From the NCBI GenBank assembly GCA_948567375.1, contig OX419758.1, positions 6,825,001 to 6,889,000 of the forward strand: a stretch of 64,000 nucleotides of DNA, in the 5' to 3' direction. Below are positions 1 through 10,780 of the stretch, in pieces (the first letter of the stretch is position 1; each line of letters begins with the position of its first letter). The translations under genes and the position numbers were made by a program. This DNA comes from Lunularia cruciata. Taxonomy: Eukaryota > Streptophyta > Marchantiopsida > Lunulariales > Lunulariaceae. Below the pieces are notes generated by a model. That model had not been told where the DNA came from. It searched no databases and saw only the letters and a program-made list of their open reading frames with translations.

Positions 1-185
1 GTTGTACCTGTGGTGAGAGAGGAGCCGCTTCTACGTTTATTTTTGAGTTTAATTCAAAGGTTCCGAAGTTCGTAGTTAGTCTAAAGAATATAAACAGATT
101 TGATCTTCAGTGGGATCCGAAAGAACAGAATTCAAAGCCTGACTGCGGAGTGCCAATAGTAACAGCACGTTCCTTTTGTGTGCAG

Positions 186-1056
186 CAAGTCATATTGCCC
201 CTACTGCAAGAAAGTAAAGCAGTTGTTGTCGAGCTTGGGGGCTCAGGTCAAGGCAGTTGAACTTGACGATGAAAGTACGTTATCCATCTCAGTTAGCGAA
301 TCGACTTGATTTGATATTGCAGTTGAACAAGAATTGGGTGAAGGAGAAAGTTGTTCTAGAAGGAATGGTTTGCAGTCGACGGGGCCAGACCTCATCGAAC
401 AGTGCTCTTACAAACTTTTATGTTTTCATGCATGGAGTTCATTGCAATTATCAATGGTACACCTCTCATCAGTGGGGTTTACTGTTTCAATTTTCGCTGC
501 AGAGGATGGAGATGAAATTCAATCAGCTCTAACAGGGTGGACGAAACAACGCACTGTTCCAAATGTGTTTGTGGGTGGACAGCACATTGGGGGTTGTGAT
601 GGTAAGATTATTATGAGTTTTCGTCAGTTGGATAAGATATCCGTGGTGTAGGATGTGTTCAAGTTGCAGACCATTAATGATGCAGAAATCATTTTTGAGA
701 ACGGTGATAGTGATAATAGTTGCGGATCTCGTCACTGCGTACAATTTCCGCTTGATAAACCAGTTCAAATAGATTCCGTAGGTATTTTGAGAGAAAGAGA
801 GAAGGACGACCACGTTGAAAAAATGAAGGATGGGAAGACCCCATCAAGCCTTACAAGGGAGAGATGAAAAAGGTAAAATGGGGTAAAATTTTGAGAGAAA
901 GATATGTAATGTACCGATCAGTGTAGCAAACGTGTTTGTTTATAGAAATGTTGGCAAGTGACAATTACTGAGTGCTGGTTCGTATTTGCAGACACAGTGT
1001 CCAAGCACAATGACGGAAAGCTCTTGCCCCTTCTAAAAGAAGCAGGTGCTGTGTAA
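186..1056 (+). CDS. Glutaredoxin, CPYC class (last three coding exons; 5' end outside window)
   Basis: Small thiol-disulfide oxidoreductase that uses glutathione to reduce disulfides or glutathionylated proteins. Three exons join in frame: 186-274, 503-601 and 992-1056 (stop TAA 1054-1056). Acceptors are TTTTGTGTGCAG, CGCTGCAG and TTTGCAG; donors are GTACGT and GTAAGA. Exon one carries SKSYCPYCKK, the redox site with both active cysteines. Exon two carries TVPNVFVGGQHIGGCD, with the TVP cis-proline loop and the glutathione-binding GG-C-D. Exon three ends KLLPLLKEAGAV, the usual plant GrxC C-terminus. The residue count from the active site to the stop is normal. The exon before codon SK is not visible; bases 1-185 look intronic. 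Intron 2 contains a short dispersed repeat at 799-887. No frameshift or stop interrupts the joined frame, so the gene looks functional. Confidence 0.93.
799..887 (-). repeat. Short dispersed retroposon-like repeat, copy in glutaredoxin intron 2
   Basis: An 89-bp sequence flanked by an exact 15-bp direct repeat (ATTTTGAGAGAAAGA at 784-798 and 888-902), as expected of a target-site duplication. On the minus strand it reads CCCCATTTTACCTTTTTC, CTCTCCCTTGTAAGG, GATGGGGTCTTCCCATCC and ACGTGGTCGTCC. The same word order recurs at about 36018 and 53100. No tRNA-type A or B box is obvious. Confidence 0.72.
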
Positions 1057-2767
1057 AATGCGGTTGGTGCTTGTCCGTACAGTAAACCAACTTTCCACTA
1101 TACTTGGTGCTTCAAATTCTAGACCAAATTTTATCCTGATATCTGATTTAGAAAGAATGAATAAGGGCTTTGGTACTCCACACCATGGTTTATCGAACAC
1201 GCGAAGCATTCCTCATTTGGAGTCGCTCATGAAGGCACATTGCAACATTAGGGGTATCAGAAATAGTTTTGACTGATGGCTCCGGGATAAATAATAAACT
1301 TCATGATTATTTTTATTGAACTGTGTAACGGATCAAGTGCTAATAAATGACCCCCCTAAGTGGTGTAAAGGGTATTGATGCCCCCGGGATAAATAATAAA
1401 TTTCATGACTATTTTTAGTGCACTGTGTAACGGATAAGTGCTAATAATGAACCCCCTAAGTGGTATAAAGGATATTTATAGCAAGTTGCGCTCATTATAA
1501 AAGTCAGATGAGAGGTTCAGCTGTGCACGAATCAAAATACATGTTAATGAGGAGAGGTAGTTAGGCTTATTGTATAGTTTTTGGAGGATGTTTAGTGAAT
1601 TTATTTGGCATATACCATTGTGCTCCAAAACATGTCTCCCTTACCTATTTGAACTCAATTTCACCACAGGTGTGTTAATGGGGGACATGTAAGTAAACCA
1701 AGTTGTGTGTTTAGTAGTTTCAAATTGGTATGGTGGTTCTTTTCAATAGCTTGGTGCGACAAGAGAGATAGAAAGTTATGGAATTGATCTCCACTGCCTT
1801 GATGCAACCACGAAATTGATTGTCAGTCTAGAAATTTTACTGCGATAAGATGACAAAAATTGTGCAGAGTGAACTCAGGTACTTGATTGCAATGCAGGTT
1901 GAGAAATTTTACTCCAAAAGGGTGATAAAAAATTATGCAATGGGAGATAAAGTACTTGATTGCAATGCGGGTTCACATTTGGATTCAGAACCAAGACCTT
2001 TAGATTCACATTTGGATTCACAACCAATACAATTATTAGGGAAGTTAGGAGAATTGTTGAGAATGGCTTCTTCCCTACCTAGAAAAATAGAAAAAGACAA
2101 ACAGTTCTACATGGAAATACACCATTATGACTAAATATTGGATTATTGGAAAGACTCAAGCATTTTGCATAGATTCATGGTGGAAATTGCAAAAAAACAC
2201 ATTAAGAAATCCATTGCTTTTAGTTTTGTGGCCACATTTCTAGTTTGGGAGTGGCAAGGATTTCCTACTTCTAAGATAGGTGATAGACTATACAAGAAAT
2301 GGCTAAGGTATATAAATTTTTACTGAGAAACTTATGAGTTGAAAACAAGTCTATTGGAGAAGGTCTCACAAAAAAGGAATATGACAAAGGATGGAGTACT
2401 ATAGACAATAAATTGAATTGAATGTATCCACATTTTGCTAAAATGGAAACCATGTTTGGGAATAAAGCATACATTACTCCACTTGCTATGGTAAGTTTGG
2501 GATATTTAAATCCCAATTCAAGCGAGGTTGGTGCTAGGAGGTTCATTAATGTGAAGAAACCATCTTGACTGGCTCTCAATTCCCATCTCCTCCGAAGGTG
2601 GTACTCTTGGACTAATGCTCACAATTGTCACTAACACACAAAAAGTGGAAATTTCACCTAATGTTTACATGGAGGGCTTGGAGAATGGAATCTGATCACG
2701 AGGAGGAGTCCCAATTTGTTGCATTTGTCATGATATGTGTCACATTTATCACAATATTTGTTGCATT
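1057..2767. other. Intergenic, 3' of glutaredoxin
   Basis: No convincing gene. It contains a two-unit tandem repeat (1279-1475). There are small internal repeats at about 1879-2025, where GTACTTGATTGCAATGC and TTCACATTTGGATTCA each occur twice. A low-complexity TTTGTCATG-rich run ends where the element B LTR begins. Confidence 0.55.
1279..1475. repeat. Tandem duplication, 102-bp unit, two copies
   Basis: GGGATAAATAATAAA starts at 1284 and again at 1386. The following CTGTGTAACGGAT, AGTGCTAATAA and CCCCTAAGTGGT words recur in the same order with a few substitutions. Confidence 0.85.
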
Positions 2768-3052
2768 TGTCATGCATTTGTAGTACTGAAGCTAGGTTGC
2801 TTGGATGCTAGAGTGGTAGTGTTTATAGTCACATGTATTTTGGTAGTTACTCATGGACTACTTGTTGGCGGTCCAATTTTATGTTAGGGCTACTGATCAC
2901 ATGGTGGGACCCACCATCATTGGCATTATCAAATGTGCCATTAGTGGCATTGTTAGGGTTGGAGACCTCTAGGTCAAGCAGCGGAATATACTTTCAAAGT
3001 GTAGCTCTAAAGAGCTCACTTCTTTGATGTTAAGCCTTTGCGTTCTTGGCCA
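2768..3052 (+). repeat. Element B left LTR
   Basis: About 285 bp, similar along its length to 21642-21933 and 61969-62261. Shared words include TTTTGGTAGTTACTCAT, ATCACATGGTGGGACCCACC, GGGTTGGAGACCT and AAAGAGCTCACTTCTTTGA. The end is placed at CCA before TGGTG; the sequence after it does not match the iMet primer site used by family A. Confidence 0.65.
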
Positions 3053-3077
3053 TGGTGAACAAAGGTTGATGAGCATC

Positions 3078-3815
3078 TGTAATACCAAGAGCTAGCCATA
3101 TGATCTAGATGTGAAATTTGGTTTGGTAACATATAGAATGATGTTATACATGATGGTCAAAATAGATAAGATAGAAGTATCACCAAAATAGTACTTCTAC
3201 TAATAGGGCAGAAACCGAAATAGACTTGAGAACCTTAGAACCAATAGCTAGACATATGATTTAAAGGTGAAAATTGGTTTGGTAACATCTGGAAGGATGT
3301 TACACATGATGTACTAAACAGATCAGAAAGAGGTATCACCAAAAGGAGACTTATACTAATAGAGTAGGAACCGAGATATGCCTGAAATCTTTGAAGGCAA
3401 TTTTGGAGGCCTAAATGGATGAATTAGGCCTCAAAAATGTGCTAGTTCCTCCCCAACAAAGGAATGGCTGGCCTTCCCTCCCCCCTGCTTTGTCTCTTCG
3501 AGAGCTTTCTAACGGTACCTTACTCATGTGATTCTGAGATTCCTACAAGAAGATTCCCTAAAAGATTCCCTTTGGTCAAAGCTTGTTTGACCAACCAGAT
3601 AGGACCTAGACCAAACATGTCACCCATCCAAGTAAGTAATCCAAGGGTGGAGCTTGCTGACATGTCACCTATCTGTGTCCCTAATCCTATGGTGGAGCTT
3701 CCTTGGAGGAGATCCTCTTTGTCTATATAATAAAGAGAAGGTGCTCCTTTGGGGCATCAAATGTTTGAGTGTGCAATCTTTGTTTTCTCTCTTCTCTTGT
3801 CATCGGAGTATTACA
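3078..3815 (+). repeat. A1 5' LTR
   Basis: Begins TGTAATACCAAGAGC and ends GGAGTATTACA, giving TG...CA termini. It matches 8946-9683 over its whole length with a few percent substitutions by eye. U3 contains diverged internal repeats of the type TTTGGTAACAT...GGATGTTACA. Confidence 0.95.
3724..3730 (+). promoter_or_regulatory. TATA box of A1 5' LTR
   Basis: CTATATAATAAAGAGAAGG lies about 90 bp before the LTR end and is preserved in the 3' LTR (9592-9598) and in the other A-family LTRs. It would start the genomic RNA in the last 60-70 bp of the LTR. Confidence 0.65.
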
Positions 3816-3816
3816 A

Positions 3817-3828
3817 TGGTATCAGAGC
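3817..3828 (+). other. Primer-binding site, tRNA-iMet
   Basis: TGGTATCAGAGC begins two bases after the 5' LTR end. It is the standard plant initiator-methionine tRNA primer sequence. Confidence 0.95.
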
Positions 3829-3955
3829 AAGTGTTTTAGTCCAAGAGAGTGGATCACCCCTCTTGGAATAGCACAAACTACTGCAACTGAGTAATTTGAG
3901 GTGGAGAACATAGAGTAATCGTTAGACTTAGGAAGGACTTTAGAGAGCGGCTGGG

Positions 3956-4385
3956 ATGGATGCGCCGAGAGGGCAATTTCCCGCACCTAGCTTTCCATTC
4001 TCAAACCCATTCCACATCAAGGTTATGTACATCCAGCGTGAGCAGATGAAGGTATTGCTAGTTTATCACTTTGGTGTAGAATTCGTGGACAGAGTGATGA
4101 ACTCACCAAACCCGGTGATTCTACTTGTGGTGATATATGACAGAGAGTGGGATTTGACAATCTACATTCTATTATGATAATATGGATATGAATCTCCCAA
4201 ATCCTCTTCCTTTCAACACTCAAGTAGAAATCCATTATGTAGTGAGGCCAAAAGTGATGTTTAGAGACTTTGTGGTTAGGAATTTTGGTGAGGAGTATTA
4301 TCAACGAGTGATAGCTTCTAAGGTCCCAATGGTAGTTCCGATAGTTTTTGCACCTTCCAGGGTGATTATATTGACTCTGTATTGA
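3956..4385 (+). pseudogene. A-family accessory ORF upstream of gag, two related modules
   Basis: Reading from ATG 3956 through two stops at about 4175-4180 into a second segment (ATG 4182, stop at 4383-4385). The two halves resemble each other: a segment ending NSPNPVILLVVIYD in the first aligns with one ending ASKVPMVVPIVFAP in the second, each after F-x3-FGVEFVDRV or FGEEYYQRV. This suggests an internal duplication of about 50 residues. The second module is also kept in A2 (about 18680-18886, minus), including PKVMFRDF and EEYYQ. I do not recognise the family. It could be an N-terminal part of gag or a separate leader protein. Confidence 0.5.
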
Positions 4386-4418
4386 AGTAGACATTAACAC
4401 TTGAGTGTTGTAGGAACC

Positions 4419-5507
4419 ATGGATCCGCAATTGCAAGAGCTGGTGCAAGGAATGCAAGGGATGTTGAATGAATTTTGAGAGATTAAGATGACCATGGAGA
4501 CATTACAAAGTCAAGTGCAGATCCTCAGGAAAGATCAAGCCATGCAAGAAGAAGAGCCATCTCAAAACCCAGTACCTACGACTTAAGTACTTGGAGAGGC
4601 ACCCGTGCCTACAAACCCTATTAACGATGAAGCCACATTGCTACTCCGGATGAAGAAGACCTGCAACATCGAGCCTTACAAGGGGCAGCGTATGATGGGA
4701 GTAGTGGAAAATTGGATCTCAAGAATGAATAGATATTTCCGATTGTTCTCAACAGAGATCACAGAGCATGTTGCATGTGTGTTTGCATGTGGGTACTTGA
4801 CCGATAAAGCCCTCACATGGTATGATGCTTGGGAACAATCCATACTGGCAGAGAGAAGGGAGGTCACATGGACAACTATGCAAGAAGGACTACTAAAGAA
4901 TTTTCAATTGGTGGATTCTGTGTAGATGGCTCAAACCCGACTATGGAGATTGAGATAGAAGAATAGCGTACAAGAGTATGTGGAGGCATTTCTGGATCTA
5001 CAAGTCGCAATTACCAACATGGGTCTAGCAGAGGTTCTCAACAATTTCAAATGAGGGTTGAAAGAGTGGATTTGCCAAGAAGTCATGGTGCAAAATCCTC
5101 GCACGGTATTTGAAGCCATTGCTTGTGCATAGAGAATAGCAGGAGCAGTAGGTGGAGGTGAAGGAGTAGTTCCACCTCAACATTATCGGGCAGAAATGCC
5201 ACGCATGGGTGGACCAGTACCGATGGAATTGGGCAACCTTCAATTCCGGGATCGAGGAGCACGACCGCTTCAAGGGGAGCGGGGATGGGTAGAAGAACAA
5301 AGAGATGGAGTCTCACAAGGAGAAGGGACTCAAAGAGAACAACGCCATTGTTACAATTGTGGTCGTATTGGGCACATATCTACCAACTGTCGCACTTGTT
5401 TCCCTAGAGGCCCTCGGCCTTCGTACAAGCAATCTTTGAACAACATGGAGAGGCACATTAAAGAGGAGGAGGTGGAAATCACTTTGGAAAACAAACATTG
5501 CCAGTAA
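4419..5507 (+). pseudogene. A1 gag (capsid and zinc-knuckle nucleocapsid), broken
   Basis: Start ATG 4419 (MDPQLQELVQGMQGML). A retrotransposon-gag capsid core follows, with WISRMNRYFRLF and DKALTWYDAWEQ. A single CCHC zinc knuckle CYNCGRIGHISTNC lies near 5350-5390 and would bind the element RNA. In-frame stops occur at about 4478, 4585, 4923, 4958, 5051 and 5131. Several sit where glutamine, arginine or tryptophan is expected, so they look like point decay rather than a different frame. Confidence 0.85.
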
Positions 5508-5554
5508 ATGTACCTTGTAGCCTTACTGGCTCAATAAGGAAGCAGAGAAGCGAG

Positions 5555-5920
5555 GGAAGGAAGAAGAATAATGTGCAAAGATCCCAAAAGGTAACCTCAC
5601 AATTGATTGTCGTGAATGGAATCCTAGAAGGTAATCAAGTGAAAGTATTAAAAGATCCAGGAGCAACAAAGAATTTCTTGTCTCGCTCTATTGCAATAAG
5701 ATTGGGAATAGATCTAGAGAGAGATGGGAATGAAGAAGTAGAGTTACCAAATGGGCAAACAGAGAGGATTGAATCATTACCAGAGACGGGTATCTCTCTT
5801 TGTAGGAGAACATTAGGAAGGAATTGAGTGGCGAGTGATACAGTTAGCTCATTATGATGCAATTTTAGGCATGCCATGGATGGAGCAGTACAACCCTATG
5901 GTGGATTGGAGGAAGAAATA
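5555..5920 (+). pseudogene. A1 aspartic protease, broken
   Basis: The retropepsin active-site region reads KDPGATKNFLS at about 5650-5685, where the family has D-[ST]-G-A, so the serine or threonine after the catalytic aspartate is replaced by proline. Downstream, IAIRLGIDLE and VELPNGQTERIES follow the usual flap and core pattern. The frame breaks near 5820 and continues in another frame as AHYDAILGMPWMEQYNP, the C-terminal protease motif. Confidence 0.8.
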
Positions 5921-6029
5921 AGTGAGAACCCACCAATGGTCAATCATTGGGGTTAAAGAAAAATCACACAGGCAAAAACTGCCTCTATATGTCATAGGAA
6001 CGGCAACTGTCTATAAGACCAATAGATGT

Positions 6030-7450
6030 TTTATGGGTCTAATAAGAGAAGTCCAGAGTGCACAACTCGATGGACAAAGTCCTGAGAAATTGAAGGATAT
6101 GGTTGATGAGTTTCAAGATGTCTTTCCCGATGATCTACCCTCAGGATTACCACCAAAAAGGCGAGTAGATCACAAAATTGAGACACTCCCGGGGAAGACA
6201 CCTCCTTGTAAGGCCCCATATCGCCTATCACCTCATGAGTTGGAGGAGTGTAAGACTCAAATTGAGGAGATGCTATAGAAAGGGTTCATCTAACCTAGCG
6301 TATCACCATATGGACCCCCTATCTTGTTTGTGAAGAAGAAGGATGGTACAATGCGCATGTGCATTGACTATCGAGGTATCAATCAACAAACAATGAAGAA
6401 CAAATACCCCTTACCTCGCATGGATGACCTGTTTGATCAACTCCATGGAGCGAGATACTTCACCAAACTGGACTTGCGGAGCAGTTACAATCAAATTCAA
6501 ATTGCAGAGGAGGATGTGTACAAAACTGCCTTTCAAACCAGGTATGGCCACTTTGAGTATCTTGTGATGCCTTTTGGCCTCACCAATGCACCTACCACTT
6601 TCATGAGTCTAATGAATGACATATTTCATCCATACTTAGATAAGTCTGTTATCATCTTCTTGGATGATATCTTAGTATATAGTAGCATGATGACAGAACA
6701 CAAACAACATCTATGAGAGGTCCTCCAGATTCTAAGATAGAATCAATTATATGCCAAAATCTCAAAGTGTGAGTTTGGCAAGTCTGAAGTAGACTACTTG
6801 GGGTATAAAGTAAGTGCAGAAGGCATTCAAGTATTGACAAATAAAATAGAGGTCATTCAAAAATGGAGTGCCCCAGAAGATCAGACTCAACTTAAGAGCT
6901 TCTTGGGGTTGACGGGATTCTATCGTAGATTTGTCAAGGACTTCTCCAAGGTTGCACAGCCTTTAACGATACTACTTGGCAAGGGGAAGAAGTGGACATA
7001 GGGAACTGCATAAAAGTTGGCCTTTCAAGAATTGAAGGCCGCCTTGCTACATGCACCAATCTTGAAGTAGTATGACCCAAAACGTCCAATCAAGTTGGCT
7101 ACAGATGCATTAGGTGTAGCAATAGGAGCAGTCCGACAACAAGAGTGGCATGATGGATGGCACCCATTTGCATATTTCTCTCAAAAGTTGTTACCAGCAG
7201 AGCGCAACTACCACACCACAGAACAAGAAGAGCTGGCCATCGTTCTAGCAACCAAGCATTGGAAGCACTATTTGGGCAAGAAGGCATTTGTAGTAGAGAC
7301 AGACCACAAACCTCTAGTCTACCTTGAGACGTAGAAGGATCTATCTCATTGCCAAATTTGGTGGGCAGAGTGGCGACAACGCTTCAACATGACAATAACC
7401 TACGTGGAAGGTAAGAAGCAACTTGCATATGCATTCACCCGCATGCCAAT
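6030..7450 (+). pseudogene. A1 reverse transcriptase and RNase H, broken
   Basis: The stretch begins with the linker FQDVFPDDLPSGLPPKR. RT follows with [41 protein letters not shown] and the catalytic box FLDDILVYS near 6660. Then come the thumb ([17 protein letters not shown]) and RNase H (LATDALGVAIGAV, TTEQEELAIV, VVETDHKPLVYL). In-frame stops are at 6276, 6291, 6714, 6738, 6999, 7011, 7068 and 7332. Nearly all sit where Q, R or W is expected. The protein would copy element RNA and remove the template; this copy cannot. Confidence 0.93.
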
Positions 7451-7479
7451 GGCAAATAACTTGGTGATAGAGGTTAAGA

Positions 7480-8500
7480 TTAACCCTGAATTCTGGCAAG
7501 AGATTCTGGCTGCTACAAAAACTGATCCACAGATTGTAGAAGCACAATCATCCAAAGGTGTCACCAGCACCCAAGGACTCACCTTTTGGGATGGCAGATT
7601 ATGGATCCCAAATGTCCCAAAATTACGCATCACCATTCTAGCAGAATGTCACGATTTGGCCATTATAGCTCATGTCGGAATGGATAAGACCTTGGATGCA
7701 GTCAAGCGCCATTACTATTAGCCCAAGATGAGCAACGATGTGATGGACTATATGCGTAGCTACCTACTTTTTCAACAAAACAAAGCTTCTAATCAAGCTC
7801 TTGTAGTGCTCCTTCAACCTCTCCCCACTCCTACCCAACGTTGGGAACAAGTGAGTATGGATCTCATCTGTAAATTACCCAAGACCACCTCAAGGTTTGA
7901 CTCCATCGTGGTCTTTGTGGACCGGCTCAGCAAAATGATTCATGTACACCTTACCACCAAGGAGGTGACCGCTCCACAACTAGCTCAATTATACTTAGAT
8001 GCAGTCTTTGCTCACCATGGCTTGTTTAGAGTACTCATCACCGATAGAGATACCCAATGCACCAGTTTGTTTTGGCGAACACTCTTTGGTTTCTTCAAAA
8101 CCAAGTTGGTCATGTCCACGGCTTACTACCCACAAATAGATGGCCAAACAGAGCGGGCTAATTGCACAATTGAAGACATGTTACGCGGCTTCACCTTAGA
8201 AGAGCAAGAGAGGTGGGACACCCTACTCCCGTTGGTGGAATTCACTTACAACAATTCAATGAATGCATCCACCCAGGTCACTCCGTTCTTCCTCATGTAT
8301 GGTGAGCATCCCTTCACACCTTCTAGCTTGATGAAGATCCGTCTAGTGGCTACCAAGGTCGATGTAGTCAACATATTTCTTTCTAGAATCCAACAAGGTA
8401 TGGAGAGCGCCAAGCATAGATTACAGATTGTGCAAAATTGACAAAAGCAATATGCTGATGCACACCGTAGGCACATGGAGTTCAATGTTGGGGATCAAGT
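7480..8500 (+). pseudogene. A1 integrase, broken
   Basis: The zinc-binding part has AHVGMDKTLDAVKRHYY, but the expected Cys-x2-Cys is lost: the segment reads MRSYLLFQQNK, with Y and F where cysteines belong. The catalytic core shows the first Asp in MDLICKLPKTT, the second in ITDRDTQCTS and the Glu in IEDMLRGF, in the usual D,D-35-E layout. GQTERANCT and FTYNNSMNAST are typical Ty3/gypsy words. Stops at about 7719 and 8438 break it. The C-terminal GDQVWLSTTNL segment follows at about 8490. Confidence 0.9.
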
Positions 8501-8579
8501 GTGGCTATCGACAACCAACCTCACATTAGTTGGACCTCATAAACTTAGACCTCATTTTATTGGACTTTCTCAATTCTTC

Positions 8580-8932
8580 ATTGCATCGGCGTTGTGGCCT
8601 ATCATCTTGAGCTACCACCACACATGAAGATCCATCCAGTGTTCCATGTCTCCCTACTACGCAGATATGCTCCCCAATCAGGCCAAGGTCATTCCACACA
8701 AGACATTCGACCTTGTCCGACACTCATTGATGGCACAGAGGAATATGAAGTGGAGTGGATTCTCCAAAAATGCATGCGTAGTACTCGCCATCCGCGGGCA
8801 AACTATCTAGTACAATGGAAAGGTTACCCCCTCTATGAAGCAACTTGGGAGCCTGCTGCCAATTTGGCACATGCACCGGTGTTGGTGCAAGCATTTGAGC
8901 AACAATTGCACGACGAGGACGTTGTGTCTTAA
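8580..8932 (+). pseudogene. A1 integrase tail with chromodomain
   Basis: Open stretch after a frameshift in the integrase tail (IHPVFHVSLLRRYAP). The chromodomain has EYEVEWILQK, ANYLVQWKGYP and EATWEPAANL. Its aromatic residues (Y of EYEVE, W and Y/W of the WKGY and TWEP words) are those that bind methylated histone H3 tails. Chromodomains guide chromovirus integration to heterochromatin. The frame runs to TAA at 8930-8932, overlapping the polypurine tract. Confidence 0.92.
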
Positions 8933-8943
8933 AAGGAAGGAGG
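8931..8943 (+). other. A1 polypurine tract
   Basis: AAAAGGAAGGAGG ends two bases before the 3' LTR. This is the expected site for plus-strand priming. Confidence 0.85.
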
Positions 8944-8945
8944 TC

Positions 8946-9683
8946 TATAATACCAAGAGCTACCCATATGATCTAGATGTGAAATTTGGTTTGGTAACAT
9001 ATAGAATGATGTTATACATGATGGTCAAAATAGATAAGATAGAAGTATCACCAAAAGAGTACTTCTACTAATGGAGCAGAAACCAAAATAGACTTGAGAA
9101 CCTTAGAACCAATAGCTAGACATATGATTTAAAGGTGAGAATTGGTTTGGTAACATCTGGAAGGATATTACACATGATGTACTAAATAGATCAGAAAGAG
9201 GTATCACCAAAAGGGGACTTCTACTAATAGAGTAGGAACCGAGATATGCCTGAAATCTTTGAAGGCAATTTCGGAGGCCTAAATGGATGAATTAGGCCTA
9301 AAAATTGTGCAGATTCCCCCCTCCATTGGAGGAATAGCTGGCCTTCCCTCCCCCTACTTTGTCTCTTTGAGAGCTTTCCAACGTACCTTACTCATGTGAT
9401 TCTGAGATTCCTACAAGAAGATTCCCTAAAAGATTCCCTCTGGTCAAAGCTTGTTTGACCAACCAGATAGGACCTAGACCAGACATGTCACACATCCAAG
9501 TAAGTAATCCAAGGGTGGAGCTTGCTGACATGTCACCTATCTGTGTCCCTAATCTTATGGTGGAGCTTCCTCGGAGGAGATCCTCTTTGTCTATATAATA
9601 AAGAGAAGGTGCTCCTTTGGGGCATCAAATGTTTGAGTTTGCAATCTATGTTTTCTCTCTTCTCTTGTCCTTGGAGTATTACA
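8946..9683 (+). repeat. A1 3' LTR
   Basis: Aligns end to end with 3078-3815. The first dinucleotide is TA instead of TG, a single change from the 5' LTR. It ends ATTACA and is followed by the target duplication GCATC (9684-9688). Confidence 0.95.
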
Positions 9684-9688
9684 GCATC

Positions 9689-10780
9689 ACTTGGAATCTC
9701 TTAGATAGAGTGGGTGGTCTTGACTATAATCAATGCTCAATTGTTACCAAAATTTAGTGAAAGATCACGTTTGTTTGAATGTGATTCGAGTGGAAGAATG
9801 AACCGATTACATCAAAGAAGTGAAAGTTAGGGGGAAATTGGGTGCAAGAATTGAGGATGTTGGTGGTATCTCCAAGCTTGGTTGATTGATGGTACTTTGA
9901 TCGTGGTTTTAGATTTCCTTGAGATTAATTGTGTGCAAATGTCTTGTGTGAATTGATATAGATTTGGCAATGGGGCAGACAATTTTGCAAAAGTGTTGGC
10001 CAAATTTCTAAGAATAGTTGAGACAATAGTTGTTGGATTTGAGCCCAAGAGGTGAAATCAAGTTCAATTTAGTGCAAATTAATTTAATTAATTAATTTTC
10101 TAATTAATTAAAGTGAAATTTGAAGGTAGAGTTAGGAACCTATCTCCTTGAATTAGACATTTGAAGGTCCCTATCCTTTCAATTTGGCTTGGGTTGAGAT
10201 TTAGTGGAGGATTTCGTGGTCAGCCAACTATAGAAGAGGTGCACCAATTTAGTATGAGTTGCCTAGAGTTGGAGGTTGCTCTAAAGTACTAGTGCTTGAG
10301 TTGGCCAGAGTTGGGTGAAGCTTGGCCAAATTGATTGGATTGGCCAAATTGTGAAAGATTTGCTCCTCCAATATTTCACACTCTCTGAGGTGTTATAGAT
10401 GACATCCATGACTCCTAGATGTCCTAGTGCAAGTATGGTAGGTGGTGATGGAGTGCATGATAGACTAGATGCTAGTTAGCCACTTGTTACTACATAGATT
10501 GAGTCTAGCATGATGTTTGGAGGCGGCTCAATTGATTATGTACTTCCCTTTTTTTTAGCAAATGACATCTTTACATTAGGAGTTGATGCAACTCCAATGT
10601 TTTGGTTGGCTACTGCACTTTGTGAGAGTAGGGATGATTTGGTTTCTACTTCTAAAGTAGAGGTGGTTGATAGTGGAACTAACTTGGTTTAGTAGCATGG
10701 GATCAACTCATTGACCAATGGTTTATGGCAAATAATAATAGCTAGATTGGAGTAGTTACTAACTAGACCTACCTTTGAGT
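9689..10780 (+). other. Element B leader and gag-position region, unrecognised
   Basis: Continuation of element B after A1. The first 90 bases (CTCTTAGATAGAGTGGG and on) match the relative at about 62290-62350. At 10076-10110 there is an AT-rich near-palindrome of AATTAATT units. From about 10398 scattered coding-like phrases appear (ATG 10510, 60 codons to TAG 10690), probably worn gag, but no zinc knuckle or capsid motif could be confirmed. Confidence 0.45.

Larger units (their letters stand above)
3078..9683 (+). mobile_element. Element A1: full-length chromovirus (Ty3/gypsy with chromodomain)
   Basis: Two 738-bp LTRs (3078-3815 and 8946-9683), a tRNA-iMet primer site, a polypurine tract and an exact 5-bp target duplication GCATC (3073-3077 and 9684-9688). 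The host sequence, element B leader, joins cleanly across it and matches the undisrupted relative near 62280. The internal order is accessory ORF, gag, protease, reverse transcriptase, RNase H, integrase, chromodomain. Each domain has stops, many of them explicable as CAG/CAA/CGA to stop by C-to-T change. The copy is inactive but structurally complete. Confidence 0.95.

Noticed and set aside
1-185. Upstream glutaredoxin exon at the left edge
   Set aside because: No in-frame sequence resembling the conserved stretch before the active site ends in a donor here; the region fits an intron better.
3053-3077. tRNA-iMet primer site for element B
   Set aside because: The bases after the LTR (TGGTGAACAAAGG) share only TGGT with the standard primer; another tRNA may be used, but I cannot identify it.
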